Positions 52,146 through 59,842 of a stretch of 64,000 bases of DNA are shown here, piece by piece. A model generated the notes under the pieces. That model saw only the letters and a program-made list of their open reading frames with translations. It searched no databases and had not been told where the DNA came from. The translations under genes and the position numbers were made by a program. Each line of letters opens with the position of its first letter. Within the stretch, counting starts at the first letter, position 1. This DNA comes from RBG-16-66-20 sp040752005 (GTDB lineage Bacteria; Pseudomonadota; Gammaproteobacteria; Burkholderiales; SG8-39). Location: the NCBI GenBank assembly GCA_040752005.1, contig JBFMFX010000002.1:192975-256974 (forward strand), written 5' to 3'.

Positions 52146-53422
52146 ATCCGCGGGAGCTGCTCGAGGCGAGCTTTCGCGCCGCGATCGCCGCGGCCGATCC
52201 CCTCAAGGTGGTCCCGCCGCATCTGCCCGCCCCGCCCGAGGGAAGGACGCTCGTGCTCGCGGTCGGCAAGGCGGCCTGCGGCATGGCGCTCGCCGTCGAG
52301 CGCCACTGGCCGGCGGGCAAACCTCTCTACGGCATCGCGCTCACGCGCTACGGCCACGCGCGGCCGCTCGAACGCATGCATTACTACGAGGCATCGCACC
52401 CGCTGCCCGATCGGGCCGGCGAACAAGCCTCGCGCGAGATGCTCTCGGCGGCAACAGCGCTGCGCTCGGCCGATCTCCTGCTCGCGCTCATCTCCGGCGG
52501 CGGCTCGGCGCTGCTCGCGCTCCCCGCCGAGGGGATCTCGGTGGAAGACCTGCGGCAGGTGACGCGCGAGCTGCTCGCCTGCGGCGCCACCATCCAGGAG
52601 ATTAACGCGGTGCGAAAGCACCTCTCGGCGATCCAGGGCGGGCGGCTCGCCGCCGCCTGCCGCACGAACGTGCTCGCGCTCATCATCTCCGATGTCACCG
52701 GCGACGATCCCACCCACATCGCCTCCGGCCCCTGCGCGCCCGATCCGACCACGTTCCAGGACGCGGTGGACGTGCTCAACCGCTACGACATCCGCCCGCC
52801 GCGCGCGGTGCTCGAGCACCTGGTGGCCGGGGTGCGCGGCGAGCGCGAGGAGACTCCAAAACCCGGAGATCCGGTGTTCGAGCGTGTCAAGAACCGGGTA
52901 ATCGCGAGCGCGCAGCATTCGCTTGCGGCCGCGGCGCAGGTGTTCCGCGGGGCGGGCATCGCGCCGGTGATCCTCGGCGATTCGGTCACCGGCGAGGCGC
53001 GCGAGGTGGCAAAGGTGATGGCGGCGCTCGTGCGGCAGGTGCGAATGCGCGCCGAGCCGTTCAAGCCGCCGGTCGCACTCATCTCCGGCGGCGAGTGCAC
53101 CGTCACCCTGCGCGCGAAGGGCGGGCGCGGCGGTCGCTGCGGCGAGTTCCTGCTTTCGCTCGCGATCGAGCTCGCGGGCCCTTCCGGCGTCTACGCCATC
53201 GCCGCCGACACCGACGGCCTCGACGGCACCGAGGACAACGCGGGTGCGCTGCTCGCCCCCGACACGCTCGCGCGCGCGCAGGCCCGAGGTGCGGATGCGC
53301 GCAAGCTGCTCGCTGCGAACGACAGCTACGGGTTCTTTTCGGCGCTGGGTGACGTCGTGGTCACCGGCCCGACCGGCACCAACGTCAACGACTACCGGGC
53401 GATCCTGGTGTTGCCGGACTGA
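52142..53422 (+). CDS. Glycerate 2-kinase / MOFRL family (CTG start)
   Basis: A 426-residue enzyme that phosphorylates D-glycerate to 2-phosphoglycerate; the family was formerly called hydroxypyruvate reductase TtuD. The first domain has AVGKAACGMALAVERHW near residue 37 and ALISGGGSALLALPAEGISVEDL near 117. The MOFRL domain at the C-terminus has LISGGECTVTLRAKGGRGGRCGEFLLSLAIELAG. The natural start LNPRELLEASFRAAI aligns with family N-termini, but the codon there is CTG (52142). It overlaps the upstream stop as CTGA, and AAGGAG lies eight bases before it. No ATG, GTG or TTG is suitably placed. Its 3' end overlaps the convergent SAM hydrolase gene by 38 bases. Confidence 0.88.
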   Translation: MNPRELLEASFRAAIAAADPLKVVPPHLPAPPEGRTLVLAVGKAACGMALAVERHWPAGKPLYGIALTRYGHARPLERMHYYEASHPLPDRAGEQASREMLSAATALRSADLLLALISGGGSALLALPAEGISVEDLRQVTRELLACGATIQEINAVRKHLSAIQGGRLAAACRTNVLALIISDVTGDDPTHIASGPCAPDPTTFQDAVDVLNRYDIRPPRAVLEHLVAGVRGEREETPKPGDPVFERVKNRVIASAQHSLAAAAQVFRGAGIAPVILGDSVTGEAREVAKVMAALVRQVRMRAEPFKPPVALISGGECTVTLRAKGGRGGRCGEFLLSLAIELAGPSGVYAIAADTDGLDGTEDNAGALLAPDTLARAQARGADARKLLAANDSYGFFSALGDVVVTGPTGTNVNDYRAILVLPD

Positions 53423-54137
53423 CCGGGGTGCCGACGCCGATGCCGAGCGCGCGTGCGGCGCTTTCGCCCGCGATCGCGATTTCGACGAGTCCCGAGCTGT
53501 TTTCGTACCAGAACGGCTCGCCGGGCTCGGCCTCGCCGAAGACGCGCGCGTAGGAGACCTCGCGGCCCGCGACTGCCAACCGCGCACGGCGGTCCATGCC
53601 AGCGGCCGGAATGCCGGTGGCGCAGTTGCCGTAGTGATCCACGTAGATCACGCGAGAAAGCGGCGCCGGATCGAGCAGCACCTCCGGCTTCGCCTTCGGC
53701 GCGAGCCATCCCTCTGGCAGCGTGCCGGCGGCAAGGCGTGCCGCGACCGGCGCGAACAGATCGCGGCCGTGAAACGACGCGCTGAGCCGCGGCGGCCTAT
53801 ACACGATCGCATGGCACTGCCTTTGCCGCGCGCGCTGATACAGCACGGAGAGTAGGCCGTTGTCCGGCCCGACGAAGCGCCAGCCGTCCGCCTCGACGAC
53901 GATCGCGCCGCGCGCGGTGCCCACGCCGGGGTCCACTACGGCAAGAAACACGCTGCCGCAGGGGAACTCCGGTGCAAGCGCCGCAAGCAAGTGCGCCGCC
54001 GCCTCGACATCGAATGCCGGCGCGTCGTTCAGCAGGTCCAAGACCGGCACCGCAGGTGCCTCGGCCGCCAGCACCGCCTTCACCTGCCCGACATAAATGT
54101 CAGCGGAGCCGAAGTCGGTGAAGAGCACGATCGCCAT
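53385..54137 (-). CDS. SAM hydrolase / SAM hydroxide adenosyltransferase (DUF62 family)
   Basis: A 250-residue protein of the SAM-dependent chlorinase/fluorinase fold, in the hydroxide-adenosyltransferase branch. It opens MAIVLFTDFGSADIYVGQVKAVL, has VDPGVGTARGAIVVEADGWRFVGPDNGLLS near residue 67 and HGRDLFAPVAARLAAG near 122, then YVDHYGNCATGIPA. It would hydrolyse S-adenosylmethionine to adenosine and methionine. It is encoded immediately after the rplQ terminator on the same strand and is convergent with the glycerate kinase, with a 38-base overlap. Physiological role: possibly SAM homeostasis. Confidence 0.9.
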   Translation of the reverse strand: MAIVLFTDFGSADIYVGQVKAVLAAEAPAVPVLDLLNDAPAFDVEAAAHLLAALAPEFPCGSVFLAVVDPGVGTARGAIVVEADGWRFVGPDNGLLSVLYQRARQRQCHAIVYRPPRLSASFHGRDLFAPVAARLAAGTLPEGWLAPKAKPEVLLDPAPLSRVIYVDHYGNCATGIPAAGMDRRARLAVAGREVSYARVFGEAEPGEPFWYENSSGLVEIAIAGESAARALGIGVGTPVSPATPGSPGSR

Positions 54138-54176
54138 AAAAAAACAGGGTCAGACCTGGGTCTGACCCTGCTTTTT
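54138..54176. terminator. Palindromic repeat acting as probable bidirectional terminator
   Basis: Two 12-base arms, CAGGGTCAGACC (54145-54156) and GGTCTGACCCTG (54159-54170), are separated by two bases. An A tract lies on the left side and a T tract on the right. This gives a strong hairpin with a U tract on both strands. It lies directly after rplQ on the minus strand, so it should end the alpha operon transcript, and it ends the SAM hydrolase gene's upstream region. It shares CAGGGTC/TCTGACCCTG with the palindrome at 18368. Confidence 0.7.
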
Positions 54177-54195
54177 CTCGCGGCACTGCGGGCAA

Positions 54196-54615
54196 CTACG
54201 CAGCCTTCCTTTCCTCCGCCGCCTTGTCTTCTTTCTTCGCGCCCTCGGGCTTTTGCTCCGGGCGGTCCATCAGCGTGACGAGCGCCATCGGCGCGTTGTC
54301 ACCCTTTCTGAACCCCGCCTTGAGGATGCGGAGATACCCGCCGTTTCGCTTCGTGTAGCGCGGGCCCAGCTCCTTGAACAGCTTGGCGACCGCCGCCTCG
54401 TCGCGCAGCCGGTTCCAGGCGAGGCGCCGGTTGGCGAGCGAGGGCTTCTTGCCGAGCGTGATCATCGGCTCGACCACCCGCCGCAGCTCCTTTGCCTTCG
54501 GCACGGTGGTGGTGATCTCCTCGTGCGTGAGCAGCGCGACCGCCATGTTGCGCAGCATCGCCAGCCGGTGGCTGGAGGTGCGGTTGAGCTTCCTGAGTCC
54601 GTGGCCGTGCCGCAT
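54196..54615 (-). CDS. rplQ: 50S ribosomal protein L17
   Basis: A 139-residue protein. It starts with MRHGHGLRKLNRTSSHRLAML and keeps the MITLGKKPSLANRRLAWNRLRDE core and GPRYTKRNGGYLRILKAGFRKGDNAPMALV. The C-terminal tail (DRPEQKPEGAKKEDKAAEERKAA) is a charged extension of about 20 residues beyond the usual end. It is the last gene of the alpha operon. Confidence 0.96.
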   Translation of the reverse strand: MRHGHGLRKLNRTSSHRLAMLRNMAVALLTHEEITTTVPKAKELRRVVEPMITLGKKPSLANRRLAWNRLRDEAAVAKLFKELGPRYTKRNGGYLRILKAGFRKGDNAPMALVTLMDRPEQKPEGAKKEDKAAEERKAA

Positions 54616-54617
54616 GG

Positions 54618-55607
54618 CTACTGCGCCCTGTGGTGGTGCTCGAGACCGGGAGGCGGCCAGTTCTCCAGCTTCATGCCGAGGGTGAGGCCGCGCGAGGCAA
54701 GCACCTCCTTGATCTCGTTGAGCGACTTGCGCCCGAGGTTCGGCGTCTTGAGCAGCTCCGTTTCGGTCCGCTGGATGAGGTCGCCGATGTAGTAGATGTT
54801 CTCGGCCTTCAGGCAGTTGGCCGAGCGCACCGTCAGCTCCAGGTCATCCACCGGCCGCAGCAGGATCGGGTCCACCGCCACCGGCTTCTTCTCCTCGGCC
54901 GGCAGGGTGGTGCCTTCGAGCTGCGCGAACACCGACAGCTGCTCGACGAGGATGCGCGCGGCATAGCGCACCGCCTCCTCCGGCTCGATCGCGCCGTTGG
55001 TCTCGATGTCGAGGATCAGCTTGTCGAGGTCGGTGCGCTGCTCGACGCGCGCCGAGTCCACTGCATAGGACACGCGCTTGACCGGGCTGAACGAAGCATC
55101 CATGACGATCCGGCCGATGCCCTTGGTCTCCTCCGGCAGGTAGCGCATGTTGCCCGGCACGTAGCCGCGCCCGGCCTCGACCTTGATCTGCATCTCGAGC
55201 TTGCCGCCGGCGGCCAGGTGCGCGATGACGTGCTCCGGATTGACGATCTCGACGTCGTGCGCCGGCTCGATGTCGCCGGCGGTCACCGGGCCCTCGCCTT
55301 TCTTCTTCAGGCTGAGGATGGCCTCGGTGCGATTGTGCAGGCGAAAGACCACGCCCTTGAGGTTGAGCAGCAGGTCCACGACGTCCTCGCGCACGCCATC
55401 GAGCGTCGAGTACTCGTGCACCACGCCCGCGATCTGCACCTCGGTGGGCGCATAGCCCGGCATCGAGGAAAGAAGCACCCTGCGCAGCGCGTTGCCGAGG
55501 GTGTGGCCGTAGCCGCGTTCGAACGGCTCCATCGTCACCCGGGCGTGGGTGGGCGAGAGGTTCTGCACGTCGACGATCTTCGGCCTGAGAAGTCCGGTCA
55601 ATGCCAT
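54618..55607 (-). CDS. rpoA: RNA polymerase alpha subunit
   Basis: A 329-residue protein that assembles the RNA polymerase core. It has the N-terminal dimerisation and assembly domain (ATVxx-type MEPFERGYGHTLGNALRRVLLSSMPGYAPTEVQI) and a C-terminal domain with SANCLKAENIYYIGDLIQRTETELLKTPNLGRKSLNEIKEVL. Normal length. Followed two bases later by rplQ. Confidence 0.97.
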   Translation of the reverse strand: MALTGLLRPKIVDVQNLSPTHARVTMEPFERGYGHTLGNALRRVLLSSMPGYAPTEVQIAGVVHEYSTLDGVREDVVDLLLNLKGVVFRLHNRTEAILSLKKKGEGPVTAGDIEPAHDVEIVNPEHVIAHLAAGGKLEMQIKVEAGRGYVPGNMRYLPEETKGIGRIVMDASFSPVKRVSYAVDSARVEQRTDLDKLILDIETNGAIEPEEAVRYAARILVEQLSVFAQLEGTTLPAEEKKPVAVDPILLRPVDDLELTVRSANCLKAENIYYIGDLIQRTETELLKTPNLGRKSLNEIKEVLASRGLTLGMKLENWPPPGLEHHHRAQ

Positions 55608-55629
55608 GTTCGGTCGGTCCGTTTCCGCG

Positions 55630-56259
55630 TTACTTCGAGTACAGCTCGATGATCAGGCTCTCGTTCACGTTCGACCCGAGATCGCTGCGCGCCGGCAGCG
55701 ACTTGAACGTGCCCTTGAGCGCCTTGGTGTCCACCTGCAGCCACTCCGGGATGCCGCGCGACTCGGCGGCTTCGGCGGCGGCCTTGATGCGCAGCTGCTC
55801 TTTCGCCTTCGGCGCCACCTCGATCACGTCGCCGGGGCGCACCTGATAGGACGGAATGTTGACCCGCTTGCCGTTGACGAGAATGCCGTTGTGGCGCACC
55901 ACCTGCCGCGCTTCCGCGCGCGAGGCGCCGAAGCCCATGCGCCAGGCGACATTGTCCAGCCGCGTCTCCAGCAGTTGCAGCAGCCGCTCGCCGGTGACGC
56001 CCTTCGAGCGCGCGGCTTCGGCGTAGGTGCGGCGGAACTGGCGCTCGAGCACGCCGTAGATGCGGCGCATTTTCTGCTTCTCGCGCAGCTGCTTGCCGTA
56101 GTCCGAAAGGCGTGCGCCGGACTTCTGCCCGTGCTGGCCGGGCGCGTAGCCGCGGCGCTCGACGGCGCACTTGTCGGTGAAGCACTTCTCGCCCTTGAGG
56201 AAGAGCTTCTCGCCTTCCCGGCGGCACTGGCGGCACTTGGCGTCGATGAGTCTTGCCAT
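55630..56259 (-). CDS. rpsD: 30S ribosomal protein S4
   Basis: A 209-residue primary 16S rRNA-binding protein. The N-terminus has the zinc-binding form (CRQCRREGEKLFLKGEKCFTDKC), unlike the cysteine-free E. coli protein. It then has APGQHGQKSGARLSDYGKQLREKQKMRRIYGVLERQFR and the S4 domain ETRLDNVAWRMGFGASRAEARQVV. In many bacteria it autoregulates the alpha operon. Confidence 0.96.
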   Translation of the reverse strand: MARLIDAKCRQCRREGEKLFLKGEKCFTDKCAVERRGYAPGQHGQKSGARLSDYGKQLREKQKMRRIYGVLERQFRRTYAEAARSKGVTGERLLQLLETRLDNVAWRMGFGASRAEARQVVRHNGILVNGKRVNIPSYQVRPGDVIEVAPKAKEQLRIKAAAEAAESRGIPEWLQVDTKALKGTFKSLPARSDLGSNVNESLIIELYSK

Positions 56260-56283
56260 GACGGCTCCCTGGGGACGTGTCCT

Positions 56284-56709
56284 CTACACCCGGCGCCGCT
56301 TCGGCGGCCGGCAGCCGTTGTGCGGGATCGGCGTGACGTCGGCGATCGCGGTGATCTTGAGGCCGGTGGCGTTGAGCGCGCGCACCGCCGACTCGCGGCC
56401 CGGCCCGGGTCCCTTGATGCGCACCTCGACGTTCTTGACGCCGAACTCCTGGGCGGCGCGGCCCGCGCGCTCGGCGGCGACCTGCGCGGCGAACGGCGTG
56501 GACTTGCGCGAGCCCTTGAACCCGGCGTTGCCCGAGCTTGCCCAGGCGAGCGTGTTGCCCTGCCGGTCGGTGATGGTGACGATGGTGTTGTTGAACGAGG
56601 CGTGGATGTGCGCGATCGCCTCGGAGACGTTCTTCTTGACCTTCTTGCGCGCGCGCGCCGAAGCGGTCTGCGCAAGCTGCTGCTGGCTGGGGATGTTGCG
56701 GCTCGCCAT
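56284..56709 (-). CDS. rpsK: 30S ribosomal protein S11
   Basis: A 141-residue protein. It has KKVKKNVSEAIAHIHASFNNTIVTITDRQGNTLAWASSGNAGFKGSRKSTPFAAQVAAERAG and a C-terminal IADVTPIPHNGCRPPKRRRV, the conserved S11 ending. The N-terminal about 15 residues (ASRNIPSQQQLAQTA) form a short extension of the type common in proteobacteria. It lies between rpsM and rpsD. Confidence 0.96.
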   Translation of the reverse strand: MASRNIPSQQQLAQTASARARKKVKKNVSEAIAHIHASFNNTIVTITDRQGNTLAWASSGNAGFKGSRKSTPFAAQVAAERAGRAAQEFGVKNVEVRIKGPGPGRESAVRALNATGLKITAIADVTPIPHNGCRPPKRRRV

Positions 56710-56718
56710 GCGCGCTCC

Positions 56719-57102
56719 TCAGGCCGCCTTTCCGGCCGGCACGTTCAGCTTGATCGCCGCGCGCCGCGGGCCCTTGCGCGTGCGCGCGTTGGTGCGCGTG
56801 CGCTGGCCGCGCACCGGCAGCCCCTTGCGGTGGCGCGTACCGCGGTAGCAGCCGAGATCAATCAGCCGCTTGATGGACATCTGCACCTCGCGCCGCAGCT
56901 CGCCCTCGACGGTGAAGCGCGATACGCCCTCGCGCAGCCGCTCCATCTCGGCGTCGGTGAGATCCTTGATCTTGCGCGCCGGATCCACTCCGGCAGCGGC
57001 GCAGATGGCGCGCGCGCGCGAGCGGCCGATACCGTAGATCGCGGTAAGCGCGATTCCGGCGTGCTGGTGGTTCGGAATGTTGATGCCTGCGATGCGGGCC
57101 AT
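56719..57102 (-). CDS. rpsM: 30S ribosomal protein S13
   Basis: A 127-residue protein: MARIAGINIPNHQHAGIALTAIYGIGRSRARAICAAAGVDPARKI, RREVQMSIKRLIDLGCYRGTRHRKGLPVRGQRTRTNARTRKGPR. Ends in IKLNVPAGKAA. It heads the unit rpsM-rpsK-rpsD-rpoA-rplQ, with a good promoter in the 68-base gap upstream. Confidence 0.96.
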   Translation of the reverse strand: MARIAGINIPNHQHAGIALTAIYGIGRSRARAICAAAGVDPARKIKDLTDAEMERLREGVSRFTVEGELRREVQMSIKRLIDLGCYRGTRHRKGLPVRGQRTRTNARTRKGPRRAAIKLNVPAGKAA

Positions 57103-57125
57103 GGTCGCCGTCCGGAAAACTAATA

Positions 57126-57155
57126 ATTATATTCGTCTCATCAACGCCTTATCAA
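57126..57155 (-). promoter_or_regulatory. Promoter before rpsM (TTGATA-18-TATAAT)
   Basis: On the minus strand the -35 is TTGATA (57155-57150) and the -10 is the consensus TATAAT (57131-57126), separated by 18 bases. The -10 ends 23 bases before the rpsM ATG. It would drive rpsM to rplQ independently of the upstream spc block. Confidence 0.6.
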
Positions 57156-57170
57156 GCTTTTCGCGCCGAA

Positions 57171-57284
57171 TCAGCCTTGCCGCTGCTTGTGGCGCGGATC
57201 CTTGCAGATCACCCGCACCACGCCCTTGCGGCGGATGACCTTGCAGTTACGGCAGATGCGCTTCACCGATGCCATCACTTTCAT
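57171..57284 (-). CDS. rpmJ: 50S ribosomal protein L36
   Basis: A 37-residue zinc-ribbon protein, MKVMASVKRICRNCKVIRRK then GVVRVICKDPRHKQRQG, with the C+ pattern CxxC...CxxxxH. It lies 18 bases after secY and 68 before rpsM. infA, which many betaproteobacteria place between secY and rpmJ, is missing here. Confidence 0.95.
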   Translation of the reverse strand: MKVMASVKRICRNCKVIRRKGVVRVICKDPRHKQRQG

Positions 57285-57302
57285 GTCGCTCTCCCCGGTC
57301 CG

Positions 57303-58625
57303 CTAACGCGCGCTCAAGCCGCCCTTGAAGTTCGCCTTCCTGAGCAGACTCTCGTACTGATGCGTCATGATGTAGGCCTGCACTTGGGCCATGAAGTCCA
57401 TCGTCACCACGACGATGATGAGCAGCGACGTGCCGCCGAAGTAGAACGGCACGTTCCACTTGAGAATCAGGAACTCCGGCAGCAGGCACACCAGCGCGAC
57501 GTACACCGCTCCCGCGAGGGTCAGGCGCGTGAGAATCTTTTCCAGGTAGCGCGCGGTCTGGTCCCCGGGCCGGATCCCGGGGACGAACGCGCCGGACTTC
57601 TTCAGGTTGTCGGCGGTCTCCTTCGGGTTGTACTGCAGCGCGGTGTAGAAAAAGCAGAAGAAGACGATCAGTCCGGCGTACAGCAGCACGTAGATCGGCT
57701 GGCCGGGCGAGAGCGTGCCGGCGAGGTCCTTGAGCCACACCATACCCTCGGAAGCGCCGAACCAAGACAGCAGCGTCGCCGGAAACAGGATGAGCGAGCT
57801 GGCGAAGATCGGCGGGATCACCCCGGACATGTTGAGCTTGAAGGGCAGGTGCGAGCTCTGCCCGCCGTAGAGCCGGTTGCCGACCTGGCGCTTGGCGTAG
57901 TTGACCAGGATCTTCCTCTGCCCGCGCTCGACGAAGCACACGAACGCGGTCACCACCACCACCCCGGCGGCGATGAACAGCGCCGTGAGCGGATGCATCG
58001 CGCCGGTGCGCACCAGCTCCAGCGTCCCGGCGATCGCGTTGGGCAGACCGGCGGCGATGCCGGCGAAGATGATGATCGAGATGCCGTTGCCCAGCCCGCG
58101 CTCGGTCACCTGCTCGCCCAGCCACATCAGGAACATGGTGCCGGTCACGAGCGAGGTCACCGCAGTGAGGCGGAACATCAGCCCGGGCTCGAGCACCAGG
58201 TTGGGCTGCGACTCCAGCGCGATCGAGATCCCGGTCGCCTGAAAGAGCGCGAGGAACACCGTGCCGTAGCGCGTGTACTGGGTGATCTTGCGCCGCCCGG
58301 CCTCGCCTTCTTTCCTCAGCTGGTCGAGCTGGGGCACCACCGCCGTCATCAGCTGCATGATGATCGAGGCCGAGATGTAGGGCATGATCCCCAGGGCGAA
58401 GATAGTGAAGCGCGACAGCGCCCCGCCGGAGAACATGTTGAACATGCCGAGGATGCCGCCCTGCTGGCCGCGGAACAGTTCCGCCAGCACGTTCGGATCA
58501 ATGCCCGGCACCGGAATGTGGGCGCCAATGCGAAAGACGAACAGCGCCCCGAGGAGAAACAGCAGCCTCTTCTTGAGGTCGCCGTAGCGCCCGGTCCTGC
58601 CGACGTTGGGAAGCGCGCTCGCCAT
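57303..58625 (-). CDS. secY: Preprotein translocase subunit SecY
   Basis: A 440-residue membrane channel subunit with ten helices. It has FVFRIGAHIPVPGIDPNVLAEL, FSGGALSRFTIFALGIMPYISASIIMQLM, the VERGQRKILVNYAKRQVGNRLYGGQSSHLPFKLNMSGVIPPIFASS cytoplasmic loop and a C-terminal tail LLRKANFKGGLSAR. Normal length. Confidence 0.97.
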   Translation of the reverse strand: MASALPNVGRTGRYGDLKKRLLFLLGALFVFRIGAHIPVPGIDPNVLAELFRGQQGGILGMFNMFSGGALSRFTIFALGIMPYISASIIMQLMTAVVPQLDQLRKEGEAGRRKITQYTRYGTVFLALFQATGISIALESQPNLVLEPGLMFRLTAVTSLVTGTMFLMWLGEQVTERGLGNGISIIIFAGIAAGLPNAIAGTLELVRTGAMHPLTALFIAAGVVVVTAFVCFVERGQRKILVNYAKRQVGNRLYGGQSSHLPFKLNMSGVIPPIFASSLILFPATLLSWFGASEGMVWLKDLAGTLSPGQPIYVLLYAGLIVFFCFFYTALQYNPKETADNLKKSGAFVPGIRPGDQTARYLEKILTRLTLAGAVYVALVCLLPEFLILKWNVPFYFGGTSLLIIVVVTMDFMAQVQAYIMTHQYESLLRKANFKGGLSAR

Positions 58626-58631
58626 GGAACC

Positions 58632-59114
58632 CTAGCCTTTCGCCTTCTTCGGCAGCTTCGCCGGCGCCGGCCGTTTCTCCGGCAGCTCGACCGTTCCGCC
58701 CGCCGCCTCGATCGCCGCGCGCGCGCCTTTCGAGGCGCCGACGCCCTTGAGCGTCAGCTTGCGCTTGAGCTCGCCAGAGGCGATCACCTTCGCCGCGACG
58801 GCGAGGCGCGGCACCACCCCCTCGGCCTTGAGCGCCGCGAGATCCACCACCTCGGCCTTCATCGCCTCCAGCTCCGAGAGCCGCACCTCGGCCACCGCGT
58901 CGCGCTTCGGCGACGTGAAGCCGCGCTTGGGCAGCCGCCGGTGCAGCGGCATCTGGCCGCCTTCGAAGCCGACCTTGTGGTAGCCGCCGGCACGCGCGTG
59001 CTGGCCCTTGTGGCCGCGCCCGGCGGTCTTTCCCCAGCCCGAGCCGACGCCACGGCCGACGCGGTGGCGGGCCTGCTTGGCGCCCGGGGCGGGTTTCAGC
59101 GTATTGAGCCGCAT
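58632..59114 (-). CDS. rplO: 50S ribosomal protein L15
   Basis: A 160-residue protein: MRLNTLKPAPGAKQARHRVGRGVGSGWGKTAGRGHKGQHARAGG, KVGFEGGQMPLHRRLPKRGF. C-terminus EKRPAPAKLPKKAKG is a basic tail beyond the usual end. It lies six bases before secY and follows rpmD by five bases. Confidence 0.96.
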   Translation of the reverse strand: MRLNTLKPAPGAKQARHRVGRGVGSGWGKTAGRGHKGQHARAGGYHKVGFEGGQMPLHRRLPKRGFTSPKRDAVAEVRLSELEAMKAEVVDLAALKAEGVVPRLAVAAKVIASGELKRKLTLKGVGASKGARAAIEAAGGTVELPEKRPAPAKLPKKAKG

Positions 59115-59119
59115 CCGCG

Positions 59120-59302
59120 TCAGCCCTCCACGCGAACCAGGTAGTTGACCCGGTTGATCATGCCGCGCACCGCCGGCGTGTCCGGCACCTCGACCACCTG
59201 ATGCCGGCGCTTGAGGCCCAGCCCGCGCACGGTGGCGCGATGCTCGGACTTGCATCCGGCGAGGCCCTTCACCAGCTTCACCTTGATCGTCTTGTCCGCC
59301 AT
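59120..59302 (-). CDS. rpmD: 50S ribosomal protein L30
   Basis: A 60-residue protein, MADKTIKVKLVKGLAGCKSE ending INRVNYLVRVEG, with the conserved GLKRRHQVVEVPDTPAVRGM core. It is located between rpsE and rplO as usual. Confidence 0.95.
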   Translation of the reverse strand: MADKTIKVKLVKGLAGCKSEHRATVRGLGLKRRHQVVEVPDTPAVRGMINRVNYLVRVEG

Positions 59303-59310
59303 GCGCGCCC

Positions 59311-59832
59311 CTAGGTAAGGATCTCCTCGACTTTCTTGCCGCGCTTGGCGGCGATCTCGGCCGGCGTGCTCATCGACAGCAGCCCCTTGATGGTCGCGCG
59401 CACCACGTTGTAGGGGTTGGTCGAGCCGAAGCACTTGGCGAGCACGTCGGTGACACCCATCACCTCGAACACCGCGCGCATCGGGCCGCCGGCGATGATG
59501 CCGGTGCCGGCCGAGGCCGGCTGCATCAGCACGCGCGCCGAGCCGTGGTGTCCGATCACCGCGTGGTGCAGCGTGCCGTTCTTGAGACTCACCTTGACCA
59601 TGTTGCGGCGGGCTTCTTCCATCGCCTTCTGCACCGCCACCGGCACCTCGCGCGCCTTGCCCTTGCCCATGCCGATGCCGCCGTCGCCGTCGCCCACCAC
59701 GGTGAGCGCCGCGAACCCGAGCACGCGTCCGCCCTTGACCACCTTGGTGACGCGGTTGACCGCGACCATGCGCTCGCGCAGACCGTCGCTGCGCTCTTCC
59801 TGAGGTTGAATGCGGGCCTGGAGTTTGGCCAT
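59311..59832 (-). CDS. rpsE: 30S ribosomal protein S5
   Basis: A 173-residue protein. It has RMVAVNRVTKVVKGGRVLGFAALTVVGDGDGGIGMGKGKAREVPVAVQKAMEEARRNM and the C-terminal GITDVLAKCFGSTNPYNVV-type block. The N-terminus has a short extension MAKLQARIQPQEERSDG. Normal order after rplR. Confidence 0.96.
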   Translation of the reverse strand: MAKLQARIQPQEERSDGLRERMVAVNRVTKVVKGGRVLGFAALTVVGDGDGGIGMGKGKAREVPVAVQKAMEEARRNMVKVSLKNGTLHHAVIGHHGSARVLMQPASAGTGIIAGGPMRAVFEVMGVTDVLAKCFGSTNPYNVVRATIKGLLSMSTPAEIAAKRGKKVEEILT

Positions 59833-59842
59833 CGTCGATCCC

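Noticed and set aside
57177..59144. Plus-strand open frame opposite rpmJ, secY and rplO
   Set aside because: Antisense to highly conserved ribosomal genes; no recognisable domains.
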